A stretch of 37,830 nucleotides of DNA from an uncultured Prevotellaceae bacterium (GCA_900322135.1 ONYP01000057.1:1-37830), one strand, 5' to 3'; positions 22,801 through 32,142 are shown, numbered from the stretch's first letter. Numbers and translations: made by a program. Notes: a model not told the origin generated them from the letters alone.

Positions 22801-22820
22801 CGCGGACAGTCCGCAAGAGG

Positions 22821-22880
22821 CCAACAATGGCCCATCCCTGCTGACAACGGTCCATTCCTGCTAACAACGGTCCATTCCTC
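22821..22880. repeat. Three tandem 20-bp units after the export gene
   Basis: Units start at 22821, 22841 and 22861. The last two (CTGACAACGGTCCATTCCTG and CTAACAACGGTCCATTCCTC) agree at 18 of 20 positions; the first is more diverged. The final unit forms the left arm of the hairpin at 22865-22900. Confidence 0.75.
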
Positions 22881-22900
22881 AAGACGAGGATGGGCCGTTG
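22865..22900 (+). terminator. Hairpin after the export lipoprotein gene
   Basis: CAACGGTCCATTCCTC pairs with GAGGATGGGCCGTTG around AAGAC, with one wobble and one bulge. Only ATTGTTAAT follows, so the U-run is poor. It may slow or end transcription ahead of clpB. Confidence 0.5.
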
Positions 22901-22914
22901 ATTGTTAATATGAC

Positions 22915-22937
22915 AAAACTGACAAAATGGCAGTTTT
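22915..22937. promoter_or_regulatory. Inverted repeat upstream of clpB, possible heat-shock operator
   Basis: AAAACTGAC-AAAAT-GGCAGTTTT: nine-base arms with one mismatch around a five-base centre, 80 bp before the clpB ATG. Position and symmetry suggest a regulator binding site. No regulator is known to me for it. Confidence 0.5.
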
Positions 22938-23017
22938 TACTCATTGGCATGAGTGTTGAAGGACATTATAAAGGTGTTTTAAACCACTAGAAATGACAAG
23001 AAAGGAGAAATAATCAT

Positions 23018-25606
23018 ATGAACTTTAACAATTTCACAATCAAAGCACAAGAGGTTGTCCAGAAAGCCGTCCAGTTGACCCGGACGGGTGGCAACCAGGC
23101 CGTAGAGCCTGAGCACCTGCTCAAGGCCGTCATGACCGAGGGGGAATCCGTTGTGCGCTTCATTTTCCAGAAGCTGGACATCAATCCGGCCAATGTGGAA
23201 AGGTCACTCGAAGCTGCACTGCAACGCCTGCCTCGCGTGAGCGGCGGCGAGCCATACTTGAGCAACGATGCCAGCAAAACGCTGGAGAAGGCAAACGACA
23301 TCGCCAGCAAGAACAAGGACCAGTATGTGACCGTCGAGGCAATCCTGCTCGCCCTGTTTGAAGTCAAGTCTACCGCCTCGACCATCCTCAAGGATGCCGG
23401 CATGACCCACGACGGCCTCCAGGCCGCCATCAATGAGTTGCGCAAGGGCAAGAATGCCACCTCGCAGAGTGCCGAGGAGCAGTACAACGCCCTGAGCAAG
23501 TATGCTGTGAACCTGAACGAGCGCGCCCGTCAGGGCAAACTCGACCCCGTTATCGGCCGCGACGATGAGATTCGCCGCGTGCTGCAGATTCTGAGCCGCC
23601 GCACCAAGAACAACCCCATCCTCATCGGTGAGCCGGGTACCGGCAAGACCGCCATTGTCGAGGGGCTGGCACAGCGCATCGTGCGTGGCGATGTGCCCGA
23701 GAACCTGAAGATGAAGCAGGTTTATTCGCTCGACATGGGCGCACTGATTGCCGGCGCAAAGTACCAGGGAGAGTTTGAGGAGCGACTCAAGTCGGTCATC
23801 AACGAGATCACCCAGGCACAGGGCGAAATCATCCTGTTCATCGACGAGATCCACACCCTTGTGGGTGCCGGCAAGAACAGCGGCGCGATGGATGCCGCCA
23901 ACATCCTGAAGCCCGCGCTGGCGCGTGGTGACCTGCGCAGCATCGGTGCCACGACACTCGACGAGTACCAGAAGTACTTCGAGAAGGACAAAGCGCTGGA
24001 ACGCCGTTTCCAGGTGGTCATGGTCGACGAGCCCGACGAGGAGAGCAGCATCGCCATCCTGCGCGGCCTGAAAGAGCGTTACGAGAACCATCACAAGGTG
24101 CGCATCAAGGATGACGCCATCATCGCCGCCGTGCAGTTGAGCCAGCGCTACATCAGCGACCGCTTCCTGCCCGACAAAGCCATCGACCTGATAGATGAGG
24201 CAGCCGCCAAACTGCGCATCGAGATGGACAGCGTGCCGCAGGGCCTGGACGAGATTTCGCGCAAGATTTCCCAACTGGAGATTGAGCGCGCCGCCATCAA
24301 GCGCGACGGCGACGAAGCCCGCATCGCTGACCTGGACAAGCAAATCGCCGAGTTCAAGGACCGCGAGAGCGACTACAACGCCAAGTGGAAAACCGAGAAA
24401 GAGTTGATCAACAAGATTCAGCAGAACAAAATCGACATCGAGCAACTCAACTTTGAGGCCGAGCGTGCCGAGCGCAACGGCGACTACGGCCGCGTAGCCG
24501 AGATCCGCTACTCGCTCATCAAGCAGAAGCAGGACGAAAACGCCCAGATACAGGAACGCCTGCGCGAGATGCAGGGCGACAAGGCCCTCATCAAGGAGGA
24601 GGTCGACAGCGACGACATCGCCGAAATCGTATCGCGCTGGACCGGCATCCCCGTGACCAAGATGCTGCAGAGCGAGAAAGAGAAGCTGCTGCACCTCGAG
24701 GAGGAACTGCACAAGCGCGTTGTGGGCCAAGACGATGCCATCAAGGCCATCAGCGACGCCGTGCGCCGCAGCCGTGCCGGCCTGAATGACCCACGGCGCC
24801 CCATCGGCTCGTTCATCTTCCTGGGCACCACGGGCGTGGGCAAGACCGAACTCGCCAAGGCGCTCGCCGACTACATGTTCAACGACGAGAACATGATGAC
24901 GCGCATCGACATGAGCGAGTACCAGGAGAAGTTCTCGGTGACCAGGCTCATCGGTTCGCCTCCCGGCTATGTGGGCTATGACGAGGGTGGACAATTGACC
25001 GAGGCCGTCAGGCGCAAGCCCTACTCGGTAGTGCTGTTCGACGAAATCGAGAAAGCCAATCCCGATGTGTTCAATGTGCTGCTTCAGGTTCTCGATGACG
25101 GCCGTCTGACCGATAACAAGGGACGCACCGTCAACTTCAAGAACACTATCATCATCATGACGAGCAACTTGGGGTCGAGCCTCATCCGCGAGCGCTTCGA
25201 GCACCTGACTCCCGAGAACCGCAACGAGGTCATCGGCAACACCCGCGACGATGTGATGGACATGCTCAAGAAGACCATCCGTCCCGAGTTCCTCAACCGT
25301 ATCGACGAGGTCATCATGTTCACCCCGCTCGACGAGGAGCAGATACGCCAGATTGTCACCATGCAGCTGAATGGCGTCAAGAAGATGCTGGACAAGAACG
25401 GCATCACCCTCGAGGCTACCGATGCCGCCATCAGCCTGCTGGCCCAAGCCGGCTACGACCCCGAGTTCGGTGCCCGTCCCGTCAAGCGAGCCATCCAGGG
25501 CATGGTGCTCAACCCGCTGAGCAAGGACATCATCGCCATGAAGGTCAACCGCGACCGTCCCATCACTATCGATGCCCAAGACGGGCAACTGGTATTCAAG
25601 AATTAA
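23018..25606 (+). CDS. clpB: Protein disaggregase ClpB (Hsp100)
   Basis: Hexameric AAA+ chaperone that pulls apart aggregated proteins together with DnaK. The 862 residues carry the N-domain (1-150), AAA-1 with Walker A GEPGTGKT (204-211) and Walker [14 protein letters not shown], the coiled-coil middle domain (about 400-530) that defines ClpB rather than ClpA or ClpC, AAA-2 with GTTGVGKT (602-609) and [11 protein letters not shown], and the C-terminal D2-small domain with [10 protein letters not shown]. The start is helped by a rare Shine-Dalgarno, AAAGGAG at 23001-23007, 10 nt before ATG; such sites are unusual in this group. A terminator follows the gene. Confidence 0.98.
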   Translation: MNFNNFTIKAQEVVQKAVQLTRTGGNQAVEPEHLLKAVMTEGESVVRFIFQKLDINPANVERSLEAALQRLPRVSGGEPYLSNDASKTLEKANDIASKNKDQYVTVEAILLALFEVKSTASTILKDAGMTHDGLQAAINELRKGKNATSQSAEEQYNALSKYAVNLNERARQGKLDPVIGRDDEIRRVLQILSRRTKNNPILIGEPGTGKTAIVEGLAQRIVRGDVPENLKMKQVYSLDMGALIAGAKYQGEFEERLKSVINEITQAQGEIILFIDEIHTLVGAGKNSGAMDAANILKPALARGDLRSIGATTLDEYQKYFEKDKALERRFQVVMVDEPDEESSIAILRGLKERYENHHKVRIKDDAIIAAVQLSQRYISDRFLPDKAIDLIDEAAAKLRIEMDSVPQGLDEISRKISQLEIERAAIKRDGDEARIADLDKQIAEFKDRESDYNAKWKTEKELINKIQQNKIDIEQLNFEAERAERNGDYGRVAEIRYSLIKQKQDENAQIQERLREMQGDKALIKEEVDSDDIAEIVSRWTGIPVTKMLQSEKEKLLHLEEELHKRVVGQDDAIKAISDAVRRSRAGLNDPRRPIGSFIFLGTTGVGKTELAKALADYMFNDENMMTRIDMSEYQEKFSVTRLIGSPPGYVGYDEGGQLTEAVRRKPYSVVLFDEIEKANPDVFNVLLQVLDDGRLTDNKGRTVNFKNTIIIMTSNLGSSLIRERFEHLTPENRNEVIGNTRDDVMDMLKKTIRPEFLNRIDEVIMFTPLDEEQIRQIVTMQLNGVKKMLDKNGITLEATDAAISLLAQAGYDPEFGARPVKRAIQGMVLNPLSKDIIAMKVNRDRPITIDAQDGQLVFKN

Positions 25607-25625
25607 TCTGACGACTGACTAACAG

Positions 25626-25668
25626 CGAGGGCGGCAGTGCTTAACACTTCCACCCTCGTTTATTTTAT
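25626..25668 (+). terminator. Terminator after clpB
   Basis: CGAGGG (25626-25631) pairs with CCCTCG (25653-25658), with an inner AGTG/CACT helix, followed by TTTATTTTAT. It also separates clpB from the convergent rfbC. Confidence 0.75.
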
Positions 25669-25679
25669 GCCCTGATGAT

Positions 25680-26237
25680 TTAGAATCCCAGGAAATCAGG
25701 TGTCATCTCGTCCAACGACAGGCCATCTGTATCCTTCTCGCTCAAGATCATTTCATCGCGGGAGAGGCACCAGTCGATGCCCAGTGCCGGCTCATCCCAT
25801 CGCAGTGTTGCCTCGCTCTGCGGGGCGTAGACATTGTCCACCTTGTACTGGAACTGTGCGACATCACTCAGCACAGCAAAACCGTGTGCAAAACCACGGG
25901 GGATAAACAGTTGCCGGCCCGAGTCGGCATCGAGGACGATGGCCACATGCTTACCCCAAGTGGGGCTGCCACGCCTCAAGTCGACAGCGACATCAAAGAC
26001 CGAACCCTGCGAGACACGCACCAGTTTGGCCTGGCTCCACTCGCCACGCTGGAAATGCAAGCCGCGCAGCACACCCTTGCGAGAGAACGACTCGTTGTCC
26101 TGGATGAAGTCCACATGTCCCACATGGGCCTCAAAGTCGGCCAGCTTGAACACCTCGCTGAAGTATCCCCGCCTGTCGCCGAATCGCTGCGGCTCAATGA
26201 CCCAAACGCCCTTGATGTCTTGTTCGATAAAGTTCAT
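25680..26237 (-). CDS. rfbC: dTDP-4-dehydrorhamnose 3,5-epimerase
   Basis: Third enzyme of dTDP-L-rhamnose synthesis (RmlC), supplying rhamnose for surface glycans. The 185-residue length is typical. The cupin core shows the catalytic histidine H61 (VLRGLHFQRGEWSQAKL), a DVAVDLRRGSPTWGKH strand pair, RQLFIPRGFAHGFAVLS and the tyrosines Y131 and Y137 (FQYKVDNVY). The other rml genes are not in the window, so the pathway must be completed elsewhere. It is transcribed from its own promoter away from the GlmU-like gene. Confidence 0.96.
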   Translation of the reverse strand: MNFIEQDIKGVWVIEPQRFGDRRGYFSEVFKLADFEAHVGHVDFIQDNESFSRKGVLRGLHFQRGEWSQAKLVRVSQGSVFDVAVDLRRGSPTWGKHVAIVLDADSGRQLFIPRGFAHGFAVLSDVAQFQYKVDNVYAPQSEATLRWDEPALGIDWCLSRDEMILSEKDTDGLSLDEMTPDFLGF

Positions 26238-26265
26238 TTTCCTATGCGTAATGATTAATCAAGCG

Positions 26266-26296
26266 CAAAATTAACCTTTTTAGCGCATTGAAACAA
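26266..26296 (-). promoter_or_regulatory. Promoter of rfbC
   Basis: On the minus strand TTG (26296-26294), 20 bp, then TAATTTTG (26273-26266), a full consensus match. The predicted leader is about 20-25 nt. On the other strand TACTTTTG (26318-26325) is a -7 box for the divergent gene. Confidence 0.75.
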
Positions 26297-26349
26297 CATT
26301 ATTCCGTAAAAATAAAGTACTTTTGCCGCCGACAAACCATCAAAAGACA

Positions 26350-27546
26350 ATGAAAAAGACCGCACGCAATATCATCCTGTTTGACGACAACGAGGTGCGC
26401 AAGCACCTGATGCCGTTCACCTACACGCGCCCCACTGCCCTGCTGCGCATCGGTATCGACACCATCAGCGAGAAATGGCAGGCCATGCTCGGCGAAGCCA
26501 ATTACAGTTATCTGACCGTTCCTTACCTGAAGAAGAAGTTCCCGCTGCATGTGCGTCGCTCGACCAACCTGATGGTCGCCGGACATGTCATCCCCACTCC
26601 CGAGTTGGCCGAGCAGGTACTCTCGCTGCAGGAAGGGGAGGCTCTGATGGTCGGTGAGGAGTTGATAGCCTTCAACGGCTCGGCACACGACTATGACGCT
26701 CATCACTACTCGCGCGTGCTGTTCCCCAAGAACTTGCCTCTCGTCGTCAAGCACCTGTATGACATCTTCGAGTTCAACCGCGTCGTGCTGTTACAGGACT
26801 TTGACCGCCTGACCGCGGGCCGTGAATCGCAGCCGCTGTCAGCGACCAACACCGTCATCGGCGACCCGTCGCGCATCTTCATCGAGGAGGGAGCCTATGT
26901 CGAGGGAGCCATGCTCAACACCAACGAAGGCCCCATCTATATCGGCCAGAATGTTGAGGTGATGGAGGGAGCCTGCATCCGTGGCGGATTTGCAGCCTGC
27001 CACGATGCCAAGGTGCGCATCGGTGCCAAGGTCTACGGAGCCACCACCCTGGGTCCGCATGTCAAAATCGGCGGCGAAGTCGAGAACACCATCTTCATCG
27101 GCTACAGCAACAAGGCCCATGACGGCTTCCTGGGCGATGCCGTCATCGGCGAGTGGTGCAACATCGGCGGAGGCACCACGGCCAGCAACCTCAAGAACGA
27201 TTACGGCGAAATCAAATTGTGGAACTATGCCAGCAAGCGCTTTGAGCGCACCGGACTACAGTTCTGCGGCCTGTTCATGGGCGACCACAGCAAAATCGGC
27301 GTCAACGGCATGATCAACACCGCCACAGTCCTAGGCGTGGGTGTCAACATCCACGGCGCAGGGTTCCCGCGCAACTTTGTCGCCTCGTTCCAGGAGGGCA
27401 GCGCACAGGCCGGTTTCAAGGATGTGCCACTCGAGACTTTCTACACCATCGCCGAACGCGTCATGGCTCGGCGCCACATCGCCCTCACCGATGTAGACCG
27501 CAATATCTACAAGGCCATCTACAACATCCGCGACCGCTACAAGTAA
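26350..27546 (+). CDS. GlmU-like sugar-1-phosphate nucleotidyltransferase family protein
   Basis: A 398-residue protein with a degenerate nucleotidyltransferase-like N-terminus (NIILFDDNEVRKHLMPFTYT, then RPTALLRIGIDTISEKW) and a left-handed beta-helix from about 170 onward. The helix is built of hexapeptide repeats: VIGDPSRIFIEEGAYVEG, GPIYIGQNVEVMEGACIRGG and NTIFIGYSNKAHDGFLGD. The family is usually annotated as putative sugar nucleotidyltransferase or GlmU-related and often sits near cell-envelope genes; the exact substrate is unproven. The classical GxGTRM signature of active GlmU is not obvious at the N-terminus. The ATG at 26350 is chosen over an in-frame TTG at 26323 that lies inside the promoter. 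A strong terminator follows. Confidence 0.88.
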   Translation: MKKTARNIILFDDNEVRKHLMPFTYTRPTALLRIGIDTISEKWQAMLGEANYSYLTVPYLKKKFPLHVRRSTNLMVAGHVIPTPELAEQVLSLQEGEALMVGEELIAFNGSAHDYDAHHYSRVLFPKNLPLVVKHLYDIFEFNRVVLLQDFDRLTAGRESQPLSATNTVIGDPSRIFIEEGAYVEGAMLNTNEGPIYIGQNVEVMEGACIRGGFAACHDAKVRIGAKVYGATTLGPHVKIGGEVENTIFIGYSNKAHDGFLGDAVIGEWCNIGGGTTASNLKNDYGEIKLWNYASKRFERTGLQFCGLFMGDHSKIGVNGMINTATVLGVGVNIHGAGFPRNFVASFQEGSAQAGFKDVPLETFYTIAERVMARRHIALTDVDRNIYKAIYNIRDRYK

Positions 27547-27580
27547 ATCAATCAGACCTGATATTTAAGGCTTAAATACA

Positions 27581-27616
27581 ACGAGAGACGCAAGTTTTTG
27601 CGTCTCTCGTTTTTTA
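27581..27616 (+). terminator. Strong Rho-independent terminator
   Basis: A perfect 13-bp stem (ACGAGAGACGCAA at 27581-27593 with 27598-27610) around GTTT, followed by TTTTT. It ends the GlmU-like transcript. Confidence 0.92.
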
Positions 27617-27687
27617 CTTAATAATATTCATCATCACAATTTAAGTATTCATACAATATTTTCAATATAACAGTTTTACTCTCATGA

Positions 27688-28074
27688 TTATTTAGCAACC
27701 TGCGTAAAAATTTCAAAATTATGATCATCTGGATCACCTATAAACTTTCCAAGTGATAATTCATCTATCTCTGTGGAAGTCATATCATATTTGCTCATTA
27801 ACTCAAGATGAAACACAAAACCTCCTCCGACATCTAATTCTCTGTCGATTTCGAATCTAATCCTTTGTTTATTTTTATCATAGAACCATTTACCATAATA
27901 CACAATTGAAGAAGCATACTCTATTTTACATGAGTCATTGGCATCTAAACAGATAACTGTTCCATCATTAGACTGCCATTTTCTATTAGTCAAATCAGAT
28001 TTGTTGAACTCTGAAGAACAACTACAAATGATTAGTGTTATAAAAAGTAGTGCTATGACTATCTTTCTATCCAT
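27688..28074 (-). CDS. Small AT-rich lipoprotein of unknown function
   Basis: The 128-residue product starts MDRKIVIALLFITLIICSCS with a lipobox cysteine at 17 or 19. The mature part has NRKWQSNDGTVICLDAND, SIVYYGKWFYDKNKQRIRFE and a VFHLELMSKYD strand, like small lipocalin-type or DUF lipoproteins that begin with a K/RW motif, but I cannot name it. Codons are strongly A/T-ending (AAA, ATA, TTT, ATT), unlike the GC-rich neighbours on both sides. Recent arrival by horizontal transfer is likely. No mobile element is seen next to it. Confidence 0.8.
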   Translation of the reverse strand: MDRKIVIALLFITLIICSCSSEFNKSDLTNRKWQSNDGTVICLDANDSCKIEYASSIVYYGKWFYDKNKQRIRFEIDRELDVGGGFVFHLELMSKYDMTSTEIDELSLGKFIGDPDDHNFEIFTQVAK

Positions 28075-28174
28075 GATTGAAAATTTTTATAGAATTATTA
28101 GTTGTTAATTATTTGTTGTAGTTAAAGAACCATGTATTGAGGGGGACAAACTTTCGGATTCTGAAGAATCGTTT

Positions 28175-29785
28175 TTAGAAGCCTTTCCAGGTTTGTAGCC
28201 AGAAGTCATGGGCCATCTGCTGCCATCGGTAGGCTGCAGCACCCAGGGCGTCGCCTGTGTAGTCGTTGAGGTACTGGGCGGCCTTATCCTTGTCGGTGGC
28301 ATTGAGTTCCTGCCAGGTGCGCTCCACCATGGGGAGTTCGCGCAGTCCCTTCTCGAGGAAGTGGTCACGGGCGGGCTCAAGCGTCTTGCGGAAGACGCCC
28401 CAACGCAGCGAAGCCAAGCGGTTGGCCTTGCGGAACTGCCACAACGGCGTGTTGTCGTTCTCGGCGCTGTGCCCACAGACCTTCATCGATGAGGGCAGGT
28501 CGGTATTGCCGCAGAAGACGGGGAACCTGGGGCTCTGGCCAGGGTTGTCGAAGGCAATCCATGCCACGCCGCCCACCTCGTCGGGTAGCCAGTTGCGCAG
28601 TTGGATGACCGTGCTATAGGAGCACCAGGGCACACTGACGGTGCGTGTCCACTTCATTGCCGAGTCACCCATCGCATAATACATGGCCAGTTGCTCGTTG
28701 GTAATCCACGGGTTGGCAACGGGCGAGACGATGCTGTCGGGCTCGTTTTCCACCAGATTGCCCTCCTTGTCCTTACGCTTGGGGTTAGGAATCTTGTGCC
28801 GTGCGCTCAAGTCGAGGTCAGAGCCCTCGTAGTAACTGCCCAGCAGACGGGAGACATCCTCGACGCTCACCTTCTTATCGGGCTTGACGCTTACGGGCAG
28901 GTTCTCGATATCGCTAGTCAATCCCAGCGAGGGAGCCAGTTGCTGCATGATATAGAGTTCGCGGATGCTGTAGTTCTTCACTTCCTTGAGGTAGTTGGCA
29001 CCGCTGTAGGCCTTCCAGAAGCAGAACGGCTCCTTGCCATCCCAGAGTTTCAACTTCCTGGCCACATCAAAGACATTGTCCGAAGCCATGTAGTGGTCAG
29101 GATCGTTGAGGTCGAGGGTGCCGATGCGCGAAATGTTGGCCGACACGGCAATCTCGTCGTCGGGGATGCGCACGGCAGCCCACACGCCACCCACCTTCTT
29201 GGGTCCCTCGCCGAAGACTTCAAAAATCCACACCTCGTTCTTGTCGGCAATGGTGAGGCACTCGCCGCTGTCGCCATAGCCGTACTTCTTGACCAACTCA
29301 CCCATCAGTCGAATGGCCTCGCGGGCAGTGGAGCAGCGCTCGAGGGCGATGCGCGAGAGTTCCTCAATCATGAAAATACCCTGCTTGTTCTGCAGCGTGT
29401 CACGGCCCGAGATGGTCGTCTCACCCATTGCCAGCTGCTTCTCGTTGAGGCAAGGATAGGCCGTGTCGAGGAAACGGTAGGTGTGTCGCACCTGGGGAAT
29501 GGTGCCCAACTGTACCATTCCCGTCACATCAGTTGGCGAACTGGTGTGGAAACGGTCGCGATAGACGGCGACCACCGTGTCGCGTTCATAATCCCGTGCC
29601 GGAACGATGGTCATCCATGTGCGGTATCGGGCGTCACAGGTGTGAGAGGTAATCACAGAGCCATCAGCACTGGCCAGCTTGCCCACCATGATGCTGGTGC
29701 ATGACTCGGTCATGCGCTCGGCATCGTGTGCGTTGACAACAGTAGCAAGTGCCATCGTCAAGATGGCGAGAAGAATCTTTTTCAT
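28175..29785 (-). CDS. Exported C69-family dipeptidase
   Basis: The 536-residue peptidase belongs to the PepD/C69 Ntn hydrolases, which cut dipeptides after removing a short propeptide to expose a cysteine. The signal peptide MKKILLAILTMALATVVNA is followed by HDAERMTESCTSIMVGKLAS, so C29 would be the nucleophile. The core continues with GSVITSHTCDARYRTWMTIV, GMVQLGTIPQVRHTYRFLDT and a long C-terminal part with WITNEQLAMYYAMGDSAM. The start at 29783-29785 is chosen because the signal peptide begins there; the frame extends upstream without features. A -7 box TACCTTTG lies at 29822-29815 on the minus strand, without a spaced -33. Confidence 0.92.
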   Translation of the reverse strand: MKKILLAILTMALATVVNAHDAERMTESCTSIMVGKLASADGSVITSHTCDARYRTWMTIVPARDYERDTVVAVYRDRFHTSSPTDVTGMVQLGTIPQVRHTYRFLDTAYPCLNEKQLAMGETTISGRDTLQNKQGIFMIEELSRIALERCSTAREAIRLMGELVKKYGYGDSGECLTIADKNEVWIFEVFGEGPKKVGGVWAAVRIPDDEIAVSANISRIGTLDLNDPDHYMASDNVFDVARKLKLWDGKEPFCFWKAYSGANYLKEVKNYSIRELYIMQQLAPSLGLTSDIENLPVSVKPDKKVSVEDVSRLLGSYYEGSDLDLSARHKIPNPKRKDKEGNLVENEPDSIVSPVANPWITNEQLAMYYAMGDSAMKWTRTVSVPWCSYSTVIQLRNWLPDEVGGVAWIAFDNPGQSPRFPVFCGNTDLPSSMKVCGHSAENDNTPLWQFRKANRLASLRWGVFRKTLEPARDHFLEKGLRELPMVERTWQELNATDKDKAAQYLNDYTGDALGAAAYRWQQMAHDFWLQTWKGF

Positions 29786-29876
29786 ATTCGGTTTCTGGTT
29801 AATGGTCCCGGTTGCAAAGGTAATGGTTTTTCCTGACATGGAGAAAAGGTGTGCACCCCTTTTCACGTGCATAGGC

Positions 29877-29914
29877 AAAAAGGCGGCCCCGCCTCATGAG
29901 GAGCAGGGCCGCCG
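29877..29914 (-). terminator. Strong terminator of the large secreted protein gene
   Basis: Read on the minus strand, GGCGGCCC (29913-29906) pairs with GGGCCGCC (29889-29882); an inner CTCCTCATGAGG helix extends it, and TTTTTGCC follows. It lies about 50 bp after the stop codon. Confidence 0.9.
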
Positions 29915-29960
29915 TTAAACGTCGGGGTTCACTCGAGAAGTTGTCGCGGTGAACTTGTGA

Positions 29961-31775
29961 TTACTTCACGACATACTTCTTGCCGTTGTGGATGTAGATG
30001 CCACGCTGGGTGGGAGCGGCAATGCGCCTGCCGTCGATGGTGTACCAAGCACCATTATCCTCGCTGTTGATAGCGATCTCATCGATACCGGTATCGTTGC
30101 TATAGATGGTGAAGTCACCGACCTCGGCAGCGGGGATGCCATAGTAGTACTCGCCCTCGGTAATCTCGATAATCACCATATAGTGGCCAATCTCGGTGGG
30201 AGCCTCGGTGAGGATATCGCCAGAGGTGAGGTCACGATAGGTGATGGTCACGTCGCCACTGCCCTCGGGAACGGTGACGGTAGCGCCATGTGCCTGGCCG
30301 TCATACTCGGTGTCCTCGGGAATAACAACCTGATACTGGCATGGAGCCTTGTCGATGGTGAAGATGGTCTCGCTCACGCCGATGGTGTTCTCGACGAACT
30401 TGCCCTCGAAGGTGAAGGTGTACTCGCCGGGATAGATGTAACTGCCATCCTCGCCCAGGGTCACAGCGTTGTCACCGTAGGTCACCTGATAGATCTGGGG
30501 CTCGCCGTTGTAAACGCGGTCGTCAAGGCCGTTAACGGGAATCGAGCGCACGTCGGTCCATGAGAGGCCCTCAAGGTCGGTGTAGTTGTCCAGACCGTCA
30601 TTGAAGCGAACGGCAATCACATGGTTGGTAGCACGGTTGGGGTTGAAGGAGATGTTGAAGTTGAACTCATAGTCAGCGGCCGAGGCGAGTTCGCCCAGCA
30701 GGTGCCAGGTGTTCTCGTCATCAACCTGATACTCAAGATAGCCAGCCTGTCCGTAGGGGTGCTCATAGTGTCCCCAGATGTGGATGGGATGCTCGGCCTC
30801 GAGGTCGTTCCAAGCCTCGCAGTCAAAGGCCTCGATGTTGTAGGTGAAGATGTCCTGTCCGGGCTCGGGCTCGTCGGGGATGATGGGCTCCTCAAAGTCA
30901 ATCTCGCCCACGCTGATGAGGTAGGAGAGTTCGATGGTCTCACCGGCCTCGATAGTGCGATCCTTCCAGCAGAAGCCCAGACCGCAGTCATAGTTACCGT
31001 TCTCCTGCATGTAGTAGGGGCCATAGGTGGCCTGTGAATAGTTCTTGTTGCTGGTGTTATAGACCGTGTTGGAATAGTCACCGCACAACTCATTGGCATG
31101 CCAGTTGGTGCTGAAGAAACCGAACCAGTGGTCATCGGCAGGCGTCACGCCGGTGAGGTGCTCACCGAAGAGGGCGCACAACAGCGGGGTGTTGGCATTG
31201 TTGCTGTACTTCATCTTGATGCCATAGGTGTTACCGGTAGAGGTATTCAAGCGCTCGAGCGGAGCCTGATCATTATCACCGATCATGATGTCGCCCCAAA
31301 CGCCGGCGTCGACGCTCACAGCCTCATCGTTGTTGTTGACGAAGGTGTAGATGATGCGGGCGGCCACTTCACCCTGGGGCTCAATTCTCGCGGTGACCAT
31401 TACGCCATCGCCCGAGGTGCCCGTTGATGCATTCAGGTAGCGGGCTGTGCCGTCGTTAACGCGGAAGGCCGCGATGAAACCTGCTCCAGGACGATACTCG
31501 GTATAGAACAGATGACTCTCGTTAGGTTCATAGGTCGACGAGTAGTAGTAGTTTCCAATCTTGCCAAGAATGCTGAAGCCGGTCTGGTAGCCGGGGCCAG
31601 CAGCCTCGCGTTGCGAAACATTGTAATAAATTGAAGTGTTGCCCAAACGGCTGTAGCCATCAGGGAGGGTACTGAAAATTGCCGAGCGCATGGGTGCTTT
31701 GGCAGGGGCAGCATGTACATTCAAGCCACACAACACGGCAGCCATGACGAACAATAAAAATGTAATACGTTTCAT
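29961..31775 (-). CDS. Large secreted protein with a Bacteroidales C-terminal sorting tail
   Basis: The 604-residue protein has a signal peptide (MKRITFLLFVMAAVLCGLNVHA). Residues 30-290 form a beta-rich domain with Asn-rich loops and phrases such as GYQTGFSILGKIGNYYYSS and DHWFGFFSTNWHANELCGD. A Pro/Glu linker (PIIPDEPEPGQD, about 299) separates a second region with beta-sandwich-like repeats, including IDKAPCQYQVVIPEDTEYDG, which resembles MBG-like domains of bacterial surface proteins. The last 40 residues read GAWYTIDGRRIAAPTQRGIY then IHNGKKYVVK, the tail seen on many Prevotella and relatives' secreted proteins, thought to direct secretion by the type IX system. Function unknown. It stands alone with its own terminator. 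Confidence 0.85.
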   Translation of the reverse strand: MKRITFLLFVMAAVLCGLNVHAAPAKAPMRSAIFSTLPDGYSRLGNTSIYYNVSQREAAGPGYQTGFSILGKIGNYYYSSTYEPNESHLFYTEYRPGAGFIAAFRVNDGTARYLNASTGTSGDGVMVTARIEPQGEVAARIIYTFVNNNDEAVSVDAGVWGDIMIGDNDQAPLERLNTSTGNTYGIKMKYSNNANTPLLCALFGEHLTGVTPADDHWFGFFSTNWHANELCGDYSNTVYNTSNKNYSQATYGPYYMQENGNYDCGLGFCWKDRTIEAGETIELSYLISVGEIDFEEPIIPDEPEPGQDIFTYNIEAFDCEAWNDLEAEHPIHIWGHYEHPYGQAGYLEYQVDDENTWHLLGELASAADYEFNFNISFNPNRATNHVIAVRFNDGLDNYTDLEGLSWTDVRSIPVNGLDDRVYNGEPQIYQVTYGDNAVTLGEDGSYIYPGEYTFTFEGKFVENTIGVSETIFTIDKAPCQYQVVIPEDTEYDGQAHGATVTVPEGSGDVTITYRDLTSGDILTEAPTEIGHYMVIIEITEGEYYYGIPAAEVGDFTIYSNDTGIDEIAINSEDNGAWYTIDGRRIAAPTQRGIYIHNGKKYVVK

Positions 31776-32142
31776 AATAGTTAAAAGTTTTCAAAAATTA
31801 ATAATTATACTAAATGTTTTGCGCTTTTTTCTTACAATCTGGTTTGTAAATGCAAAATTACAACATCAATTCATAATGTCGGCATAAACATGTGTTAATA
31901 TTTCATAAAAACAACAGGCGACACTTCCTAAAATTATGCGGAGCCGCCTGTTAGGCGTCAATTATAGATGATTCAAGTTTCAAAAAGGCGATGATATAGA
32001 TGTTGGCCCGAAGCCTGCGGGGGCTAATGCTAATGACACGAATTTAAATATTTCTCGTGAAACACGTTTTTCATAGCGAAATTAGCATTTTTTCTTCAGA
32101 ACTCCGCACTCCGGGCCCTGTAATCAACTCAAGTTGTTAGTT
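31776..32142. other. Intergenic region with nested inverted repeats
   Basis: This 367-bp gap holds a -7 box TAATTTTG (31860-31853, minus) for the secreted protein gene, and AACAGGCG/CGCCTGTT arms (about 31913-31950). It also holds a nested structure: AATGCTAAT (32026-32034) pairs with ATTAGCATT (32081-32089), with CACGA (32037-32041) and TCGTG (32055-32059) inside, followed by TTTT. The last looks terminator-like for the plus strand, but no plus-strand gene precedes it. No gene is recognised. Confidence 0.5.

Noticed and set aside
23204-25588. 794-codon minus-strand open frame
   Set aside because: Antisense of clpB, explained by codon bias.
29844-29863. AAAAGGTGTGCACCCCTTTT palindrome near the C69 peptidase as a separate terminator
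   Set aside because: It is short and partly mismatched, and the strong hairpin next to it at 29882-29913 already explains termination.
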